In this document: piece by piece, positions 15,440-23,656 of the stretch
How positions within the stretch are numbered: the stretch's first letter is position 1
Layout of the letters: the number at the start of each line of letters is the position of its first letter
Assembly: GCA_963972525.1 (NCBI GenBank)
Contig: CAXAUZ010000004.1
Span: 1 to 64,000, forward strand
Source: Salinilacustrithrix sp003476595
Lineage (GTDB): Bacteria; Actinomycetota; Acidimicrobiia; Acidimicrobiales; Salinilacustritrichaceae
Direction: 5' to 3'
Length of the DNA: 64,000 nt
Program-made: the position numbers and the translations under genes
The notes under the pieces: generated by a model
The model's input: only the letters and a program-made list of their open reading frames with translations
The model's database searches: none
Told to the model about the DNA's origin: nothing

Positions 15440-16999
15440 TCACCACCACGTCTCGGCGCGCTGGGGCCGGCCGAACAGGTAGCCCTGGCCGAGCGTGACC
15501 CCGATCCGCTCGAGCGCGGCGCGATCCTCGGAGTGCTCCACGCCCTCGCCGAGCAGCACGGCGTCGAGCTCGGTGGCGAACTGGAGCAGGCCGGTGATGA
15601 GCGCGGTGCGCACCGGGTCCTGGTGCACGCCGTGGACCCAGATGCGGTCCAGCTTCACCAGCTCGGGCTGCAGCTCGAAGATGTGGCGGAGGCTGGCGTA
15701 GCCGGAGCCGGCGTCGTCGACGCCGAGGCCGGTGTCGCCGAGCTCCTGCATGCTGCGGGTGATGGCGCCGTAGTCACGCACCCGCTCGTGCTCGGTGATC
15801 TCGAGGATCACGCGGCGGTCGGCCAGCGCCAGCAGCGGCCGGAGGTCGTGGTCGATGAGCGTGCGGGCCGACACGTTCACGGACAGCCACGTGTCCGGGG
15901 GGAGGGTCCGTGCCGTGTCCAGGATGCGGCGCATGGCGGCCAGCTCGAGCTCGGCGCCGAGGCCGATGCTGGTGGCCTGGCGGAACCACAGGTCGGGCCG
16001 GCGGCCGTCCGGGAACCGGGAGAGGGCCTCGAAGCCCACGGTGGCGCCCGACCGGAGGTCGACGATGGGCTGGAACTCGGCCCAGAAGCCGCCGTCGCTC
16101 AGGAGCGCCTCGACCTGTCGCCGGTTCCCCGCGACCGCGCCGTCGGAGGTGAGGGAGCGGTGGACGAGGCCGGCGATCTGCGGGGCCAGGTCGACGACTG
16201 CGGACAGCGCCGACTGCTCGTCGCCGGTGCCGGCGACGCCGAGCACCCCGAAGCAGCTCCCGGCGATCTCCAGCGGTGCGTGGCACGTCCACCCCAGCTC
16301 ACCGCGGTCGACCACCGGGCGCCTGGTCCCGTTGCTCGCCCCCCGCTCCAGCGCGAGGCGGAAGCGGCTCTCGGACGGCGCCAGGATCGTGTGCTCCACC
16401 GAGCCGTCGAGGGCACTGGTGAGGCTGAGCGCGTCGCAGTCCAGCTGCTCGGCGAAGATGCCGAGGAGGTTGGTGACCAGCAGGTGGAGGGGCTCGCTGC
16501 CGTCGAGTCCGGCGATGCGCTGCGCGAGCTGCCTGCGGTCGTCGAGGACGTCGTCGAGCTGGGCGAGCCAGCGGTGGCGCGAGCCGGCGTGGCGGCGGAC
16601 GCGAGCGACGAGCTCGGCGAGCGCGACCGGCTTGGTGATGTAGTCGTCGGCCCCGAGGCGCAAGCCGGCGACCTTGCGGTCCAGGTGGCGATCTCCGCTG
16701 ACGATGAGCACCGCCGGCTGCTCGGATCCGTTGCTGCCGCGGAGCTCGATCAGCACGTCCTCGCCGCGCATGTCCGGCAGATTCGCGTCGAGGAGGACGA
16801 CCGTCGGGTGCATCTCGGCGAGCAGCCTGAGCGCCTCCGACCCGCTGGACGCGGTGAACACGGTGAACCCGTCCGCGCACAGCGCGGCCTCGAAGGCCGA
16901 GCGCATCGCGTCCTCGTCGTCGACGACGAGGACGACGTCGTTCGCCTGGCGCGGGGGTCCGCCGTACCGCAGTCGAACACCGTGCTCCATCGTGGCCAC
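15440..16999 (-). CDS. Response regulator with GAF and EAL domains (cyclic-di-GMP phosphodiesterase)
   Basis: 519 residues. A receiver domain (about 20-135, phospho-acceptor Asp in VVLLDANLPDMRG and KPVALAEL at its end) is followed by a GAF domain (about 165-285) and a C-terminal EAL domain. EAL landmarks are FEALSRF, VNVSARTL, EITEHE, DDAGSGYASL, KLDR, GEGVEH and QGYLFGRP, so most catalytic residues for hydrolysing cyclic-di-GMP are present. DDAGSG replaces the usual DDFGTG, keeping both Asp. It starts at GTG 16999 (ATG 16990 is possible) and has a -10 near 17050. Confidence 0.85.
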   Translation of the reverse strand: MATMEHGVRLRYGGPPRQANDVVLVVDDEDAMRSAFEAALCADGFTVFTASSGSEALRLLAEMHPTVVLLDANLPDMRGEDVLIELRGSNGSEQPAVLIVSGDRHLDRKVAGLRLGADDYITKPVALAELVARVRRHAGSRHRWLAQLDDVLDDRRQLAQRIAGLDGSEPLHLLVTNLLGIFAEQLDCDALSLTSALDGSVEHTILAPSESRFRLALERGASNGTRRPVVDRGELGWTCHAPLEIAGSCFGVLGVAGTGDEQSALSAVVDLAPQIAGLVHRSLTSDGAVAGNRRQVEALLSDGGFWAEFQPIVDLRSGATVGFEALSRFPDGRRPDLWFRQATSIGLGAELELAAMRRILDTARTLPPDTWLSVNVSARTLIDHDLRPLLALADRRVILEITEHERVRDYGAITRSMQELGDTGLGVDDAGSGYASLRHIFELQPELVKLDRIWVHGVHQDPVRTALITGLLQFATELDAVLLGEGVEHSEDRAALERIGVTLGQGYLFGRPQRAETWW

Positions 17000-17046
17000 C
17001 GCACCCCCCAGGGACGAACCTCTCGAGCCGCCCCCTTGTGCGCCGG

Positions 17047-17052
17047 ACGATA
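17047..17052 (-). promoter_or_regulatory. -10 (TATCGT) for the REC-GAF-EAL gene
   Basis: On the minus strand TATCGT would start a transcript with a leader of about 40 nt. A G-run sits just before the GTG at 16999. Confidence 0.35.
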
Positions 17053-17104
17053 GCAGCAGGTTCGGGTAGGACGCGCCGTGCGGCCGGTTCGCGCCGATGC
17101 GCCG

Positions 17105-17590
17105 CTACGCCGCCGGCATGGCCGCCGCAGCGCACTCGGCGAGGGACTGCAGCGAGTCGATCTCATGGGTGTCGGCCACGTGGAGCCGACCCCAGTAGAC
17201 GGCGATGGCGCCGACGGGTGCGCCGGGTCGGATGGGGACGACGGCGGCGCTGCGCACGAAGGTCGGCCGGTAGATCTCCTGGGGGATGCGGTCGTCGGCG
17301 AACACGTCGGCGACGATCGCCGGCCGCTGCTCGTGCATCACCCAGCCCGAGACGCAGGCGTCCATGGGGAAGCGCCGGCCCTTCCACAGGGGAGCGATGG
17401 CGTCCTCGTCCAGGTAGGCGCACTTGTCGCCGTCGCGCAGCACGAAGGCTGCGCCATCGGCTGCGACGAGGCGGCGGGCGCCCGTGCTGACGATCCGCTG
17501 CACGTCCTCGAGGTCGCGGGCGGACTCGAGCTCGGCCGTCACCCGGGCGAGGTACTGCGCTCGTCGGTCGGTCTCGGATGGGTCGGTCAT
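17105..17590 (-). CDS. GAF domain protein
   Basis: 161 residues, essentially a single GAF domain: RDLEDVQRIVSTGARRLV, AAFVLRDGDKCAYLDEDAI, DACVSGWVMHEQRPAIVADV and RSAAVVPIRPGAPVGAIAVYW. GAF domains bind small ligands or chromophores. A good ribosome-binding site (GGAGAAGG, 8 nt before the ATG) gives the start at 17590. It lies between the TetR gene and the REC-GAF-EAL gene on the same strand and may modulate the latter. The ligand is unknown. Confidence 0.75.
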   Translation of the reverse strand: MTDPSETDRRAQYLARVTAELESARDLEDVQRIVSTGARRLVAADGAAFVLRDGDKCAYLDEDAIAPLWKGRRFPMDACVSGWVMHEQRPAIVADVFADDRIPQEIYRPTFVRSAAVVPIRPGAPVGAIAVYWGRLHVADTHEIDSLQSLAECAAAAMPAA

Positions 17591-17665
17591 GTTGGGTGCC
17601 TTCTCCGGATCCTCGTGGCCTTCCTCCCACGGCCCCTACCCGGTGACCCCTGACGCATTCGAGGG

Positions 17666-18295
17666 TCAGCGGCGGCGGAGGAGGGGGGCGAGGTGGCGCC
17701 GGACGGTGTCCTCGCAGCCGTCGTCGAGGTCGAGCGCGGTCTGCGGGGTCAGGACCAGGGAGATGGCGAGGCGGACGAGCAGCTCGGCGGTCGCCTGGGA
17801 CTCGCGCTCGTCGACGGTGGGGTCGAGGGCGCGTGCGTAGCCGGCGAGCTGGCTGCTGGCGGCAGCGAGGACCGGGCCGCCGTCGACGGTGATCAGCCGC
17901 AGCAGGAGCGGCTCGTCGCGGACGCGCTCGGCGAGTCCGGTGGCCCGGGCGACGCGCAGGCCGGTGCTGAACGCGACGACCAGCTGCTCCTCGGGATCGT
18001 CGATGCCGGCGACGGCGTCGGCCAGGGCGGCGAGGAGTCGCCGGGCCTCGTGGGCCACGGTGGCGGCGAGCAGCGCGTTGCGACCGTCGAAGCGTCGGTA
18101 GATGGTGCTGCGTCCGACGCCGGCCAGCTCGGCGACCTGGTCCACCTCGAGGTCCTCGAGGCCGACGTCGACGAGCAGGCGTCCGGCGGCGTCGAGGATG
18201 CGACGGTCGACGTCGTCGGCACCGGTGTCGACCGGCTGCGTCGCCAGCGCGGTGAGCACCGCGAGGGCATCGACGTGGGTCGCGACCTTGGGCAT
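17666..18295 (-). CDS. TetR family transcriptional regulator
   Basis: 209 residues. The N-terminal helix-turn-helix ILDAAGRLLVDVGL / VDQVAELAGVGRSTIYRRF marks a TetR repressor. The rest is the ligand-binding dimerisation domain. Its ATG shares one base with the stop of the MpaB-family gene upstream (TGATG), so the two are co-translated and the regulator probably controls this pair. No obvious operator palindrome was identified. Confidence 0.85.
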   Translation of the reverse strand: MPKVATHVDALAVLTALATQPVDTGADDVDRRILDAAGRLLVDVGLEDLEVDQVAELAGVGRSTIYRRFDGRNALLAATVAHEARRLLAALADAVAGIDDPEEQLVVAFSTGLRVARATGLAERVRDEPLLLRLITVDGGPVLAAASSQLAGYARALDPTVDERESQATAELLVRLAISLVLTPQTALDLDDGCEDTVRRHLAPLLRRR

Positions 18296-19167
18296 CAGGC
18301 CGAGATCGGCTCGGGGCGCGGCGCAGCGATGTGCTTCATCCGCTTGATCGAGCGCAGGTAGGGGCCACGGGTGAGTCGGTGGGGGACCACCCGACCAGCA
18401 TCGCGGACCATCCGGCGGAACGCGGCGAGGGCGAGCTCGTCGGTGGTGGTCCAGGGGATGCCGAACCGGGCCCGGACCACGGGCGGCAGCCCGCCGATGG
18501 CCATGGTGCGCATCAGCGGCGTGGCGACGGTGGCGACCGGGCCGGGCATGCCGGGCGGGGAGACCCGGTCGTGCAGGGCCATGTCGATGGCGCGCTCGGC
18601 GGTGGGGGTGAGCTCGAGCCGGGTGCGACAGATCTCGTCGAAGCGGGACTGGAACGCGGCGTGGTCGGCGGGGACGGGACGGTCGCTGACGCCGTAGCGG
18701 CGGTACCACGTGACCGTCTCCTGGTAGAGCTGCTCGCGCGTGCGGGGCGAGAGGGTGCGGTGGTCCCACTCGTCCGCGGTCTGGAACATCTCCCACGTGA
18801 ACGTGGCATGCGCCCACCAGAACGTCTCGGGGTCGAGGGCGTGGTAGCGCTGCCCGTGGGGGTCGGTGCCCGTGATGCCCTTGTGCAGGTCCCGGATGTG
18901 CCGGCCCCGCTCGTCGGCATCGTCGGCGAAGATCGTGGCCCAGATGCGGGGGACCGAGCGGTGGATGCGGTCCCAGGGCTCGTCGAAGAACGCCGAGTGC
19001 TCCTCCACGCCCTGGCCGACGTGGGGGTACATCAGCTGCAGGATGCCGGCGCTGAGCCCGGACAGGCCCGAGCGCCAGTCGGCCGCGATGCGCCACAGCA
19101 GCGAGCCGGCCCCGAGCGGGGCGCCGGGGGCGGGGTGGTCGGTCGTCTCGGGCAGCGGCTGGGACAC
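18295..19167 (-). CDS. MpaB/rubber-oxygenase-like (DUF2236) protein
   Basis: 290 residues with DUF2236 features: LLWRIAADWRSGLSG, LQLMYPHVGQGVEEHSAF, a long region GTDPHGQRYHALDPETFWWAHATF and a conserved WYRRYG. Family members (MpaB, Lcp rubber oxygenase) bind heme b and are membrane-associated or secreted oxygenases. Histidines and Arg in the HALDP...WWAHATF segment are the likely heme environment. It starts at GTG 19167, 6 nt after TACACT, and is coupled to the TetR gene. The substrate is unknown. Confidence 0.8.
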   Translation of the reverse strand: MSQPLPETTDHPAPGAPLGAGSLLWRIAADWRSGLSGLSAGILQLMYPHVGQGVEEHSAFFDEPWDRIHRSVPRIWATIFADDADERGRHIRDLHKGITGTDPHGQRYHALDPETFWWAHATFTWEMFQTADEWDHRTLSPRTREQLYQETVTWYRRYGVSDRPVPADHAAFQSRFDEICRTRLELTPTAERAIDMALHDRVSPPGMPGPVATVATPLMRTMAIGGLPPVVRARFGIPWTTTDELALAAFRRMVRDAGRVVPHRLTRGPYLRSIKRMKHIAAPRPEPISA

Positions 19168-19173
19168 AACAGC

Positions 19174-19179
19174 AGTGTA
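19174..19179 (-). promoter_or_regulatory. Leaderless -10 (TACACT) for the MpaB-TetR operon
   Basis: On the minus strand TACACT ends 6 nt before the GTG at 19167. Confidence 0.5.
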
Positions 19180-19281
19180 TGTCCCTCATGACCGCGGACC
19201 ATGTGTTCGTAGTCCGGATGGACGGGCTACGCGAGAAATGGCCCGCACTCGCTATTTCGTGACGAACCGGACATCGCGACA

Positions 19282-19608
19282 GTGGGAGGCGTGCCCACCG
19301 TCCGCACCACCTGCCCGTCCTGCGACACCGTGCTGATCGACGCCGGCGCCCTCACGGTCCGCCGCCGGCCCGACGCCACCCAGTCCGAGTGCAGCTTCGT
19401 GTGCCCCGACTGCGTCCAGACGGTGGTGCAGCCGGTGAGCGACAAGATGGTGCCGGTGCTGATCGGCGCCGGGTGCCTGGTGGAGGACTGGGGCGTGAGC
19501 GACGCCCGCTCCCTGCACCCCTCGGGCGGCGGCATCACCGAGGCCGAGATCCAGGACTTCGTGGCCTCCCTCGACAACGACGACTGGTTCGGCGAGCTCC
19601 TCAGCTGA
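19282..19608 (+). CDS. Zinc-ribbon-like conserved hypothetical protein
   Basis: 108 residues. Two CxxC knuckles (TCPSCDTVLID and FVCPDCVQTV) are separated by about 30 residues, the pattern of a small zinc ribbon. An acidic C-terminal helix ends DWFGELLS. The start is uncertain: GTG 19282 and GTG 19291 are both plausible, and no ribosome-binding site or clear leaderless box decides between them. Similar short actinobacterial proteins have no assigned function. It may bind nucleic acid or a partner protein. Confidence 0.65.
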   Translation: MGGVPTVRTTCPSCDTVLIDAGALTVRRRPDATQSECSFVCPDCVQTVVQPVSDKMVPVLIGAGCLVEDWGVSDARSLHPSGGGITEAEIQDFVASLDNDDWFGELLS

Positions 19609-19657
19609 ACTCCGAGGTCCGGGCGGGCGATCTTCGGGCGATTGCAGGTGGGCCACG

Positions 19658-19663
19658 TACGAT
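19658..19663 (+). promoter_or_regulatory. Leaderless -10 (TACGAT) for the 19673 gene
   Basis: TACGAT lies 9 nt before the ATG at 19673 and only 3 nt before the in-frame GTG at 19667, favouring the ATG. Confidence 0.5.
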
Positions 19664-19672
19664 CCCGTGCGC

Positions 19673-20644
19673 ATGCCCCTCGATGCCGACTCCCAGTCTG
19701 CGGAGGAGACGGCCGAGCGCGTTGACGCGAAGCGGCCGGCCCGACTCCGTTGGCTGCGGGCTGCGTTCATCCTGGTGGCGATCGCCTTCGCTGCGCTGGC
19801 CCTCGCATCCCAGTGGGAGGAGGTGCGCGACCGCATCGACCGCCTCTCCCTGGGGCACGTCTCGCTGGCCGCGGCGTTCGCGGTCGGCTCGCTCATGGCG
19901 AGCTTCCTGGCCTGGCGCGAGACCCTTGCCGGCCTCGGTGACCGCCTCAGCATCCCGGTGGCGGCTCGCATCTTCTACGTCGGACAGCTCGCCAAGTTCG
20001 TGCCCGGGTCGATCTGGTCCATCGTCGGGCAGGTCGAGCTCGCGCACGCGCACGGTGTGCGGCGGCAGCGGACGGCGACCGCCGGGATCGTCGTGCTCCT
20101 GATCAGCCTGACCATGGCACTCGTGCTCGGCGTGCTGGCGGTGCCGGCCCTGCTCGCCGCCGAGAGCGGGCTGTACGCGGCCGGTGTCCTCCTGCTGGTG
20201 CCGCTCGGGATCGTCCTGCACCCCGCCGTGCTGTCCTGGTGCATCGCGACCGGTCTGCGGATCCTGCGGCGCCCGCCCCCGGAGACGTCTCTCACGGGCT
20301 CCGCCATCCGACGGGTCGCGCTCCTCGCCCTGCTGAACAACGGCATGCTCGGCCTGCTGCTCTGGCAGTTGGCCATGGATGTGGGCGATTCGACATGGGT
20401 GCTGCTGCCGCTGGCCGTCGGCGCCTATGGGATGGCCACGGCGCTCGGGCTGGTCGTGGTGCCGCTCCCTGCCGGGGCCGGCGTCCGGGAGGCCGTCATC
20501 GTCGTCGTCCTCGCACCGGAGCTGAGCGTGGCCGGCGCGACCCTCGTCGCCGTGCTCGCCCGCTTGATCCTCACGAGCGCGGACCTCGCCCTCGCCGGTG
20601 TCGCCGTGGGTGTCACTCGCCTCCGGGATCGGCGCCACGCGTAG
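19673..20644 (+). CDS. Lysylphosphatidylglycerol-synthase-type TM protein (UPF0104/flippase-like)
   Basis: 323 residues with about seven to eight membrane helices. The family pattern is seen in VAARIFYVGQLAKFVPGSIWSIVGQVELAHAHGV, with the conserved small-residue/Pro motif, and in LVVVPLPAGAGVREAVIVVVL near the C-terminus. Related proteins (AglD, MprF transmembrane part) act in lipid-linked substrate transfer or flipping. The glycosyltransferase gene follows 77 nt later on the same strand. The role is likely in envelope lipid or glycan assembly. The substrate is unknown. Confidence 0.75.
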   Translation: MPLDADSQSAEETAERVDAKRPARLRWLRAAFILVAIAFAALALASQWEEVRDRIDRLSLGHVSLAAAFAVGSLMASFLAWRETLAGLGDRLSIPVAARIFYVGQLAKFVPGSIWSIVGQVELAHAHGVRRQRTATAGIVVLLISLTMALVLGVLAVPALLAAESGLYAAGVLLLVPLGIVLHPAVLSWCIATGLRILRRPPPETSLTGSAIRRVALLALLNNGMLGLLLWQLAMDVGDSTWVLLPLAVGAYGMATALGLVVVPLPAGAGVREAVIVVVLAPELSVAGATLVAVLARLILTSADLALAGVAVGVTRLRDRRHA

Positions 20645-20707
20645 CTGCTCGATCTGTCTGGCATCTGGTGGCGATGCCACGCCGGGCCCTGCCGTGCGGC
20701 GCGCTGG

Positions 20708-20713
20708 TACCGT
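20708..20713 (+). promoter_or_regulatory. Leaderless -10 (TACCGT) for the GT4 gene
   Basis: TACCGT lies 8 nt before the ATG at 20722 and selects it over upstream in-frame starts. Confidence 0.5.
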
Positions 20714-20721
20714 TCGGCTCC

Positions 20722-21891
20722 ATGCCCGCCGGCGACGAGCCCAGCGTGCGGGTGCTGGTCTGCTCGCAGGGCTTCCCCCGGCACCCGGCGGACCACCACG
20801 CATCCTTCGTGCTCGACCACGCTCGGGCGCTGACCGCGTCGGGTGCCGACGTCCGCGTCTCCTGCCCGGCCGGTGCCGGCCTGCCGAGCACGGACGCCTA
20901 CCCGGCCACCGATCGCCACGGTGAGCCGACCACCGTCGACGTCCGGCGCTTCCGCTACGCACCCCGCCGGTGGGAGACCCTCGCCTACAGCGGCGGCATG
21001 CACCACCGGGCCCGGGGTGCCGGGGCCCTGCTCCTGCCGCTGTTCCTCGTCGGCTTCCTGGTGGACGTCGTGCGCGGGTCTCGGAAGGTCGACGTCGTCC
21101 ACGCGCACTGGTGGCTGCCGTCGGGCGTCATCGCCGTCATCGCCGGACGCATCACCAACACCCCCGTCGTCGTCCAGGTGCACGGCACCGACGCGGCCAT
21201 GGCGCAGGGGCCGCTGCGCTGGTTCGCCCGCTGGGTCCTGCGCCGCGCCGATGCCGTCATCGCCGTCAGCGAGGACCTGGCCGGCTGGGTCCGTGGGGTC
21301 GCGGGCGTGGACGCCACCGTCCTGCCCATGCCCCTGCGGTTAGCTCTGGCCGACGGCCTCCACGGGGACATCACTCCTCCGCCCGTCGAGGGGCCCGTCC
21401 TCGCCGTCGGCCGCCTCGTCCCGGAGAAGGGCTTCGACGTCCTCATCCGGGCCGCGGCCAAGGCATCGGTGCCGGTGGTGCTCGTCGGCGACGGCGGCCA
21501 GGAACCGATCCTGCGTGCGCTCGCCGACGAGGTCGGCGCCGACGTCACCTTCGCCGGCCCGGTCGCCCCCGATGAGCTCGGCCCGCACTACCGATCGGCT
21601 CGCATCGTCGCCGTCCCCAGCCACCGGGAGGGCTTCGGCCTCGTCGCAGCCGAGGCATTGGCCAGCGGGCGGGCGGTGGTCGCGTCCTCCGTCGGTGGGC
21701 TCGCCCAGGTCGTGGCCGACGGGGTCACCGGCCGCCTCGTGCCCGCCGGTGACGTCGCCGCCCTCGCTGACGCCCTGGTCACCACCGACCCCGCGCTCGG
21801 CGCGGACGGGCCGGCCTCCATCGCCTGGATCGCCCCGGAGCGGATCGGCCCGGCGACGATCGACGTCTACCGAACGGTCCTCGCGCCCTGA
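20722..21891 (+). CDS. GT4-family glycosyltransferase
   Basis: 389 residues with the GT-B fold. The N-terminal domain has VLVCSQGFPRHPADHHASF and DVVHAHWWLPSGVIAV. The C-terminal nucleotide-sugar domain has AVGRLVPEKGFDVLIRAAAK, VVLVGDGGQE and the EX7E-type segment SHREGFGLVAAEALASGRAVV. It is a retaining transferase, probably cytoplasmic and peripheral to the membrane, using an NDP-sugar donor. It follows the flippase-like gene, suggesting shared work on a lipid-linked glycan. The acceptor is unknown. Confidence 0.85.
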   Translation: MPAGDEPSVRVLVCSQGFPRHPADHHASFVLDHARALTASGADVRVSCPAGAGLPSTDAYPATDRHGEPTTVDVRRFRYAPRRWETLAYSGGMHHRARGAGALLLPLFLVGFLVDVVRGSRKVDVVHAHWWLPSGVIAVIAGRITNTPVVVQVHGTDAAMAQGPLRWFARWVLRRADAVIAVSEDLAGWVRGVAGVDATVLPMPLRLALADGLHGDITPPPVEGPVLAVGRLVPEKGFDVLIRAAAKASVPVVLVGDGGQEPILRALADEVGADVTFAGPVAPDELGPHYRSARIVAVPSHREGFGLVAAEALASGRAVVASSVGGLAQVVADGVTGRLVPAGDVAALADALVTTDPALGADGPASIAWIAPERIGPATIDVYRTVLAP

Positions 21892-21949
21892 CCGCAGGAC
21901 CTTGGTCACCTGACGCGGATGAGTCTCCCTCCTGACCGGGCGGTCGGGT

Positions 21950-21955
21950 TAGGAT
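21950..21955 (+). promoter_or_regulatory. Possible -10 (TAGGAT) for the sigma-factor fusion gene
   Basis: TAGGAT would give a leader of about 70 nt before the ATG at 22034. A 12-bp palindrome gaccgggcggtc (21934-21945) lies just upstream and could be a regulator site or the -35 area. Confidence 0.35.
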
Positions 21956-22033
21956 TCGGACACCTCTCGGCGGGAGGGCGTTCATGGGACAGGTGTCCCG
22001 CGCTCTCGGAGCACGACGGTCAGGACGTAGCGC

Positions 22034-23647
22034 ATGGCACTCATCACTGATCTCGACGACCGCACGCTCGTCGAGCAGCACCGTGCCGGCGACGCCGACG
22101 CGTTCCGGCGCATCGTCGAACGCCACCACCGGTCGCTCTACGCCAACGCCCTGCGCCGCCTCGGCGACCCGGTCGCGGCCGAGGATGCGGTGCAGGACGC
22201 CTTCCTGCGGGCGTTCCGCAACCTCGAGCGGTTCGACGGCGACTACCACCTCGACGCCTGGCTCCACCGGATCGTCACCAACACCTGCCACGACATCGGT
22301 CGTCGGCGGGGCCGGGACACCCGCCTCTTCGACCGGGCGTGCACCGAGGTCGAGGTCGAGGCCGCCCCGGCCGACGAGGCCATGGACGCCATGCCGCGGG
22401 AACAGATCGCCGAGGCGCTCGACGCCCTGCCGGAGAGCTACCGCGAAGTCCTGATGCTCCGCTTCGTCGACGAGCTGCCGTACGCCGAGGTGGCCGAGAA
22501 GGCCGGCATCTCCGAGCAGAACGCCCGGGCCCGGGTCTCCCGGGGCCGCACCATGCTCAAGCGGATGCTCACCAGCACCTCTGCGCTGGTCGTGTGGGCC
22601 ATCCCGCCGCTCCGTCGACAGACTCAGCTCACCGGCGCTGAAGCCGAGGCTGCCAACCAAGCGGCCGCGCAGGTGCACGGCATCGCCACCATCGCAGCCT
22701 CCGCTCCAGCCCCCGCGCACGCGTTCACGCAGGTCAGCGGCATCATCGCCCAAGCCGGCCCCGCCATCGCCACCGCCGCACCGGCCGCGTCCAGCACTGC
22801 GCCGGCCTTCGGCAAGGCCGCCATGGCCGTGGGTCTGGCTGCGGCTGCAGCGATCCCCGCCGGCGTTGCCGTCGACCGGGCCCGTGAACCCAAGGCGCCC
22901 GTCGACCCCACGACCCAGACCTCGGCCGACCGGTCGACCGCCGCCGCACCGAGCGATCCGGTCGTCGTCGATCCCCCGAAGACCCAGACCTCCGCACCGT
23001 CGACGACCGCAGAAGCAGGCGGTGAGGTCGGCGTCCTCTCGGTGGGCGGCGTCGCCGACATCGACAGCACCGACGCCGCGACCACCGACGCCTCCACGTC
23101 CACCACTGCTGCGCCCTCGACCTCGGTCCCGGCCGAGCAAGGTGCCACGACCCCGCCGCCGAGCGCTCCGCCGTCCACCGTCCCGCCCGCCGAGGAGCCC
23201 GTCGCCGAGACGCCGCCCCGGCCGACGCCGGACCCGGGCGCGGTGTCAGCCACCCTCCATGTGACCGAGGACGGCCCCCGCCTCGGGCTCGACGGCGGGA
23301 TCACCATCGCCGTGGGCGATGCCTCCTACGTCGGCCATCTGTCCGGCAAGCTGTCGGTCGGCCCCGCGGATCCGAAGAACCCTCAGGCTCAACGTCAGGT
23401 CGAGGTCTCCACCCTCACCATCGTCATCGACGGCCGCTCCTTCGACCTCATGGTGAGCGGCTGGACCACGGTCACCGAGCAGGGCAACGGGCAGCTCTTC
23501 GATCTGCAGCTGAACTACCGCCTCGTAGGCGCCGCCGACCTCGGTCTGGCCGAGACGGGCGCCGCCACCGGCACGCTCGACATCCGCCATGGCGAGGGCA
23601 CCCTCTCGCTCACCCTGCCCGGCGCGGACGGCGGCGCGAGCACCTAG
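22034..23647 (+). CDS. ECF sigma factor with membrane anchor and extracytoplasmic domain
   Basis: 537 residues, far longer than a normal ECF sigma (about 190). Residues 1-180 are the sigma factor: region 2 AEDAVQDAFLRAFRNLERF / LDAWLHRIVTNTCHDIGRR, and region 4 YAEVAEKAGISEQNARARVS. An Ala-rich linker leads to one likely transmembrane helix (about 258-280, AFGKAAMAVGLAAAAAIPAGV). A Thr/Pro-rich stretch (285-400) and a beta-rich domain (401-537) follow. The C-terminal half should face outside, tethering the sigma region at the membrane. Only 9 nt separate it from the CWB2 gene, its likely target or partner. Confidence 0.8.
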   Translation: MALITDLDDRTLVEQHRAGDADAFRRIVERHHRSLYANALRRLGDPVAAEDAVQDAFLRAFRNLERFDGDYHLDAWLHRIVTNTCHDIGRRRGRDTRLFDRACTEVEVEAAPADEAMDAMPREQIAEALDALPESYREVLMLRFVDELPYAEVAEKAGISEQNARARVSRGRTMLKRMLTSTSALVVWAIPPLRRQTQLTGAEAEAANQAAAQVHGIATIAASAPAPAHAFTQVSGIIAQAGPAIATAAPAASSTAPAFGKAAMAVGLAAAAAIPAGVAVDRAREPKAPVDPTTQTSADRSTAAAPSDPVVVDPPKTQTSAPSTTAEAGGEVGVLSVGGVADIDSTDAATTDASTSTTAAPSTSVPAEQGATTPPPSAPPSTVPPAEEPVAETPPRPTPDPGAVSATLHVTEDGPRLGLDGGITIAVGDASYVGHLSGKLSVGPADPKNPQAQRQVEVSTLTIVIDGRSFDLMVSGWTTVTEQGNGQLFDLQLNYRLVGAADLGLAETGAATGTLDIRHGEGTLSLTLPGADGGAST

Positions 23648-23650
23648 CCT
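23645..23650 (+). promoter_or_regulatory. Leaderless -10 (TAGCCT) overlapping the sigma-gene stop
   Basis: The TAG stop of the sigma fusion gene is the first half of TAGCCT, which ends 6 nt before the GTG at 23657. Confidence 0.5.
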
Positions 23651-23656
23651 CCCGGC

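Noticed and set aside
17666..19189. A single 507-codon minus-strand frame covering the TetR gene and beyond
   Set aside because: Only its last 209 codons are TetR. The upstream part is the wrong frame of the MpaB-family gene, and the TGATG junction at 18295 marks the true start.
20239..20721. Upstream extension of the GT4 glycosyltransferase frame
   Set aside because: It overlaps the membrane protein gene in another frame and reads as low-complexity Arg/Pro sequence. TACCGT 8 nt before 20722 supports the shorter form.
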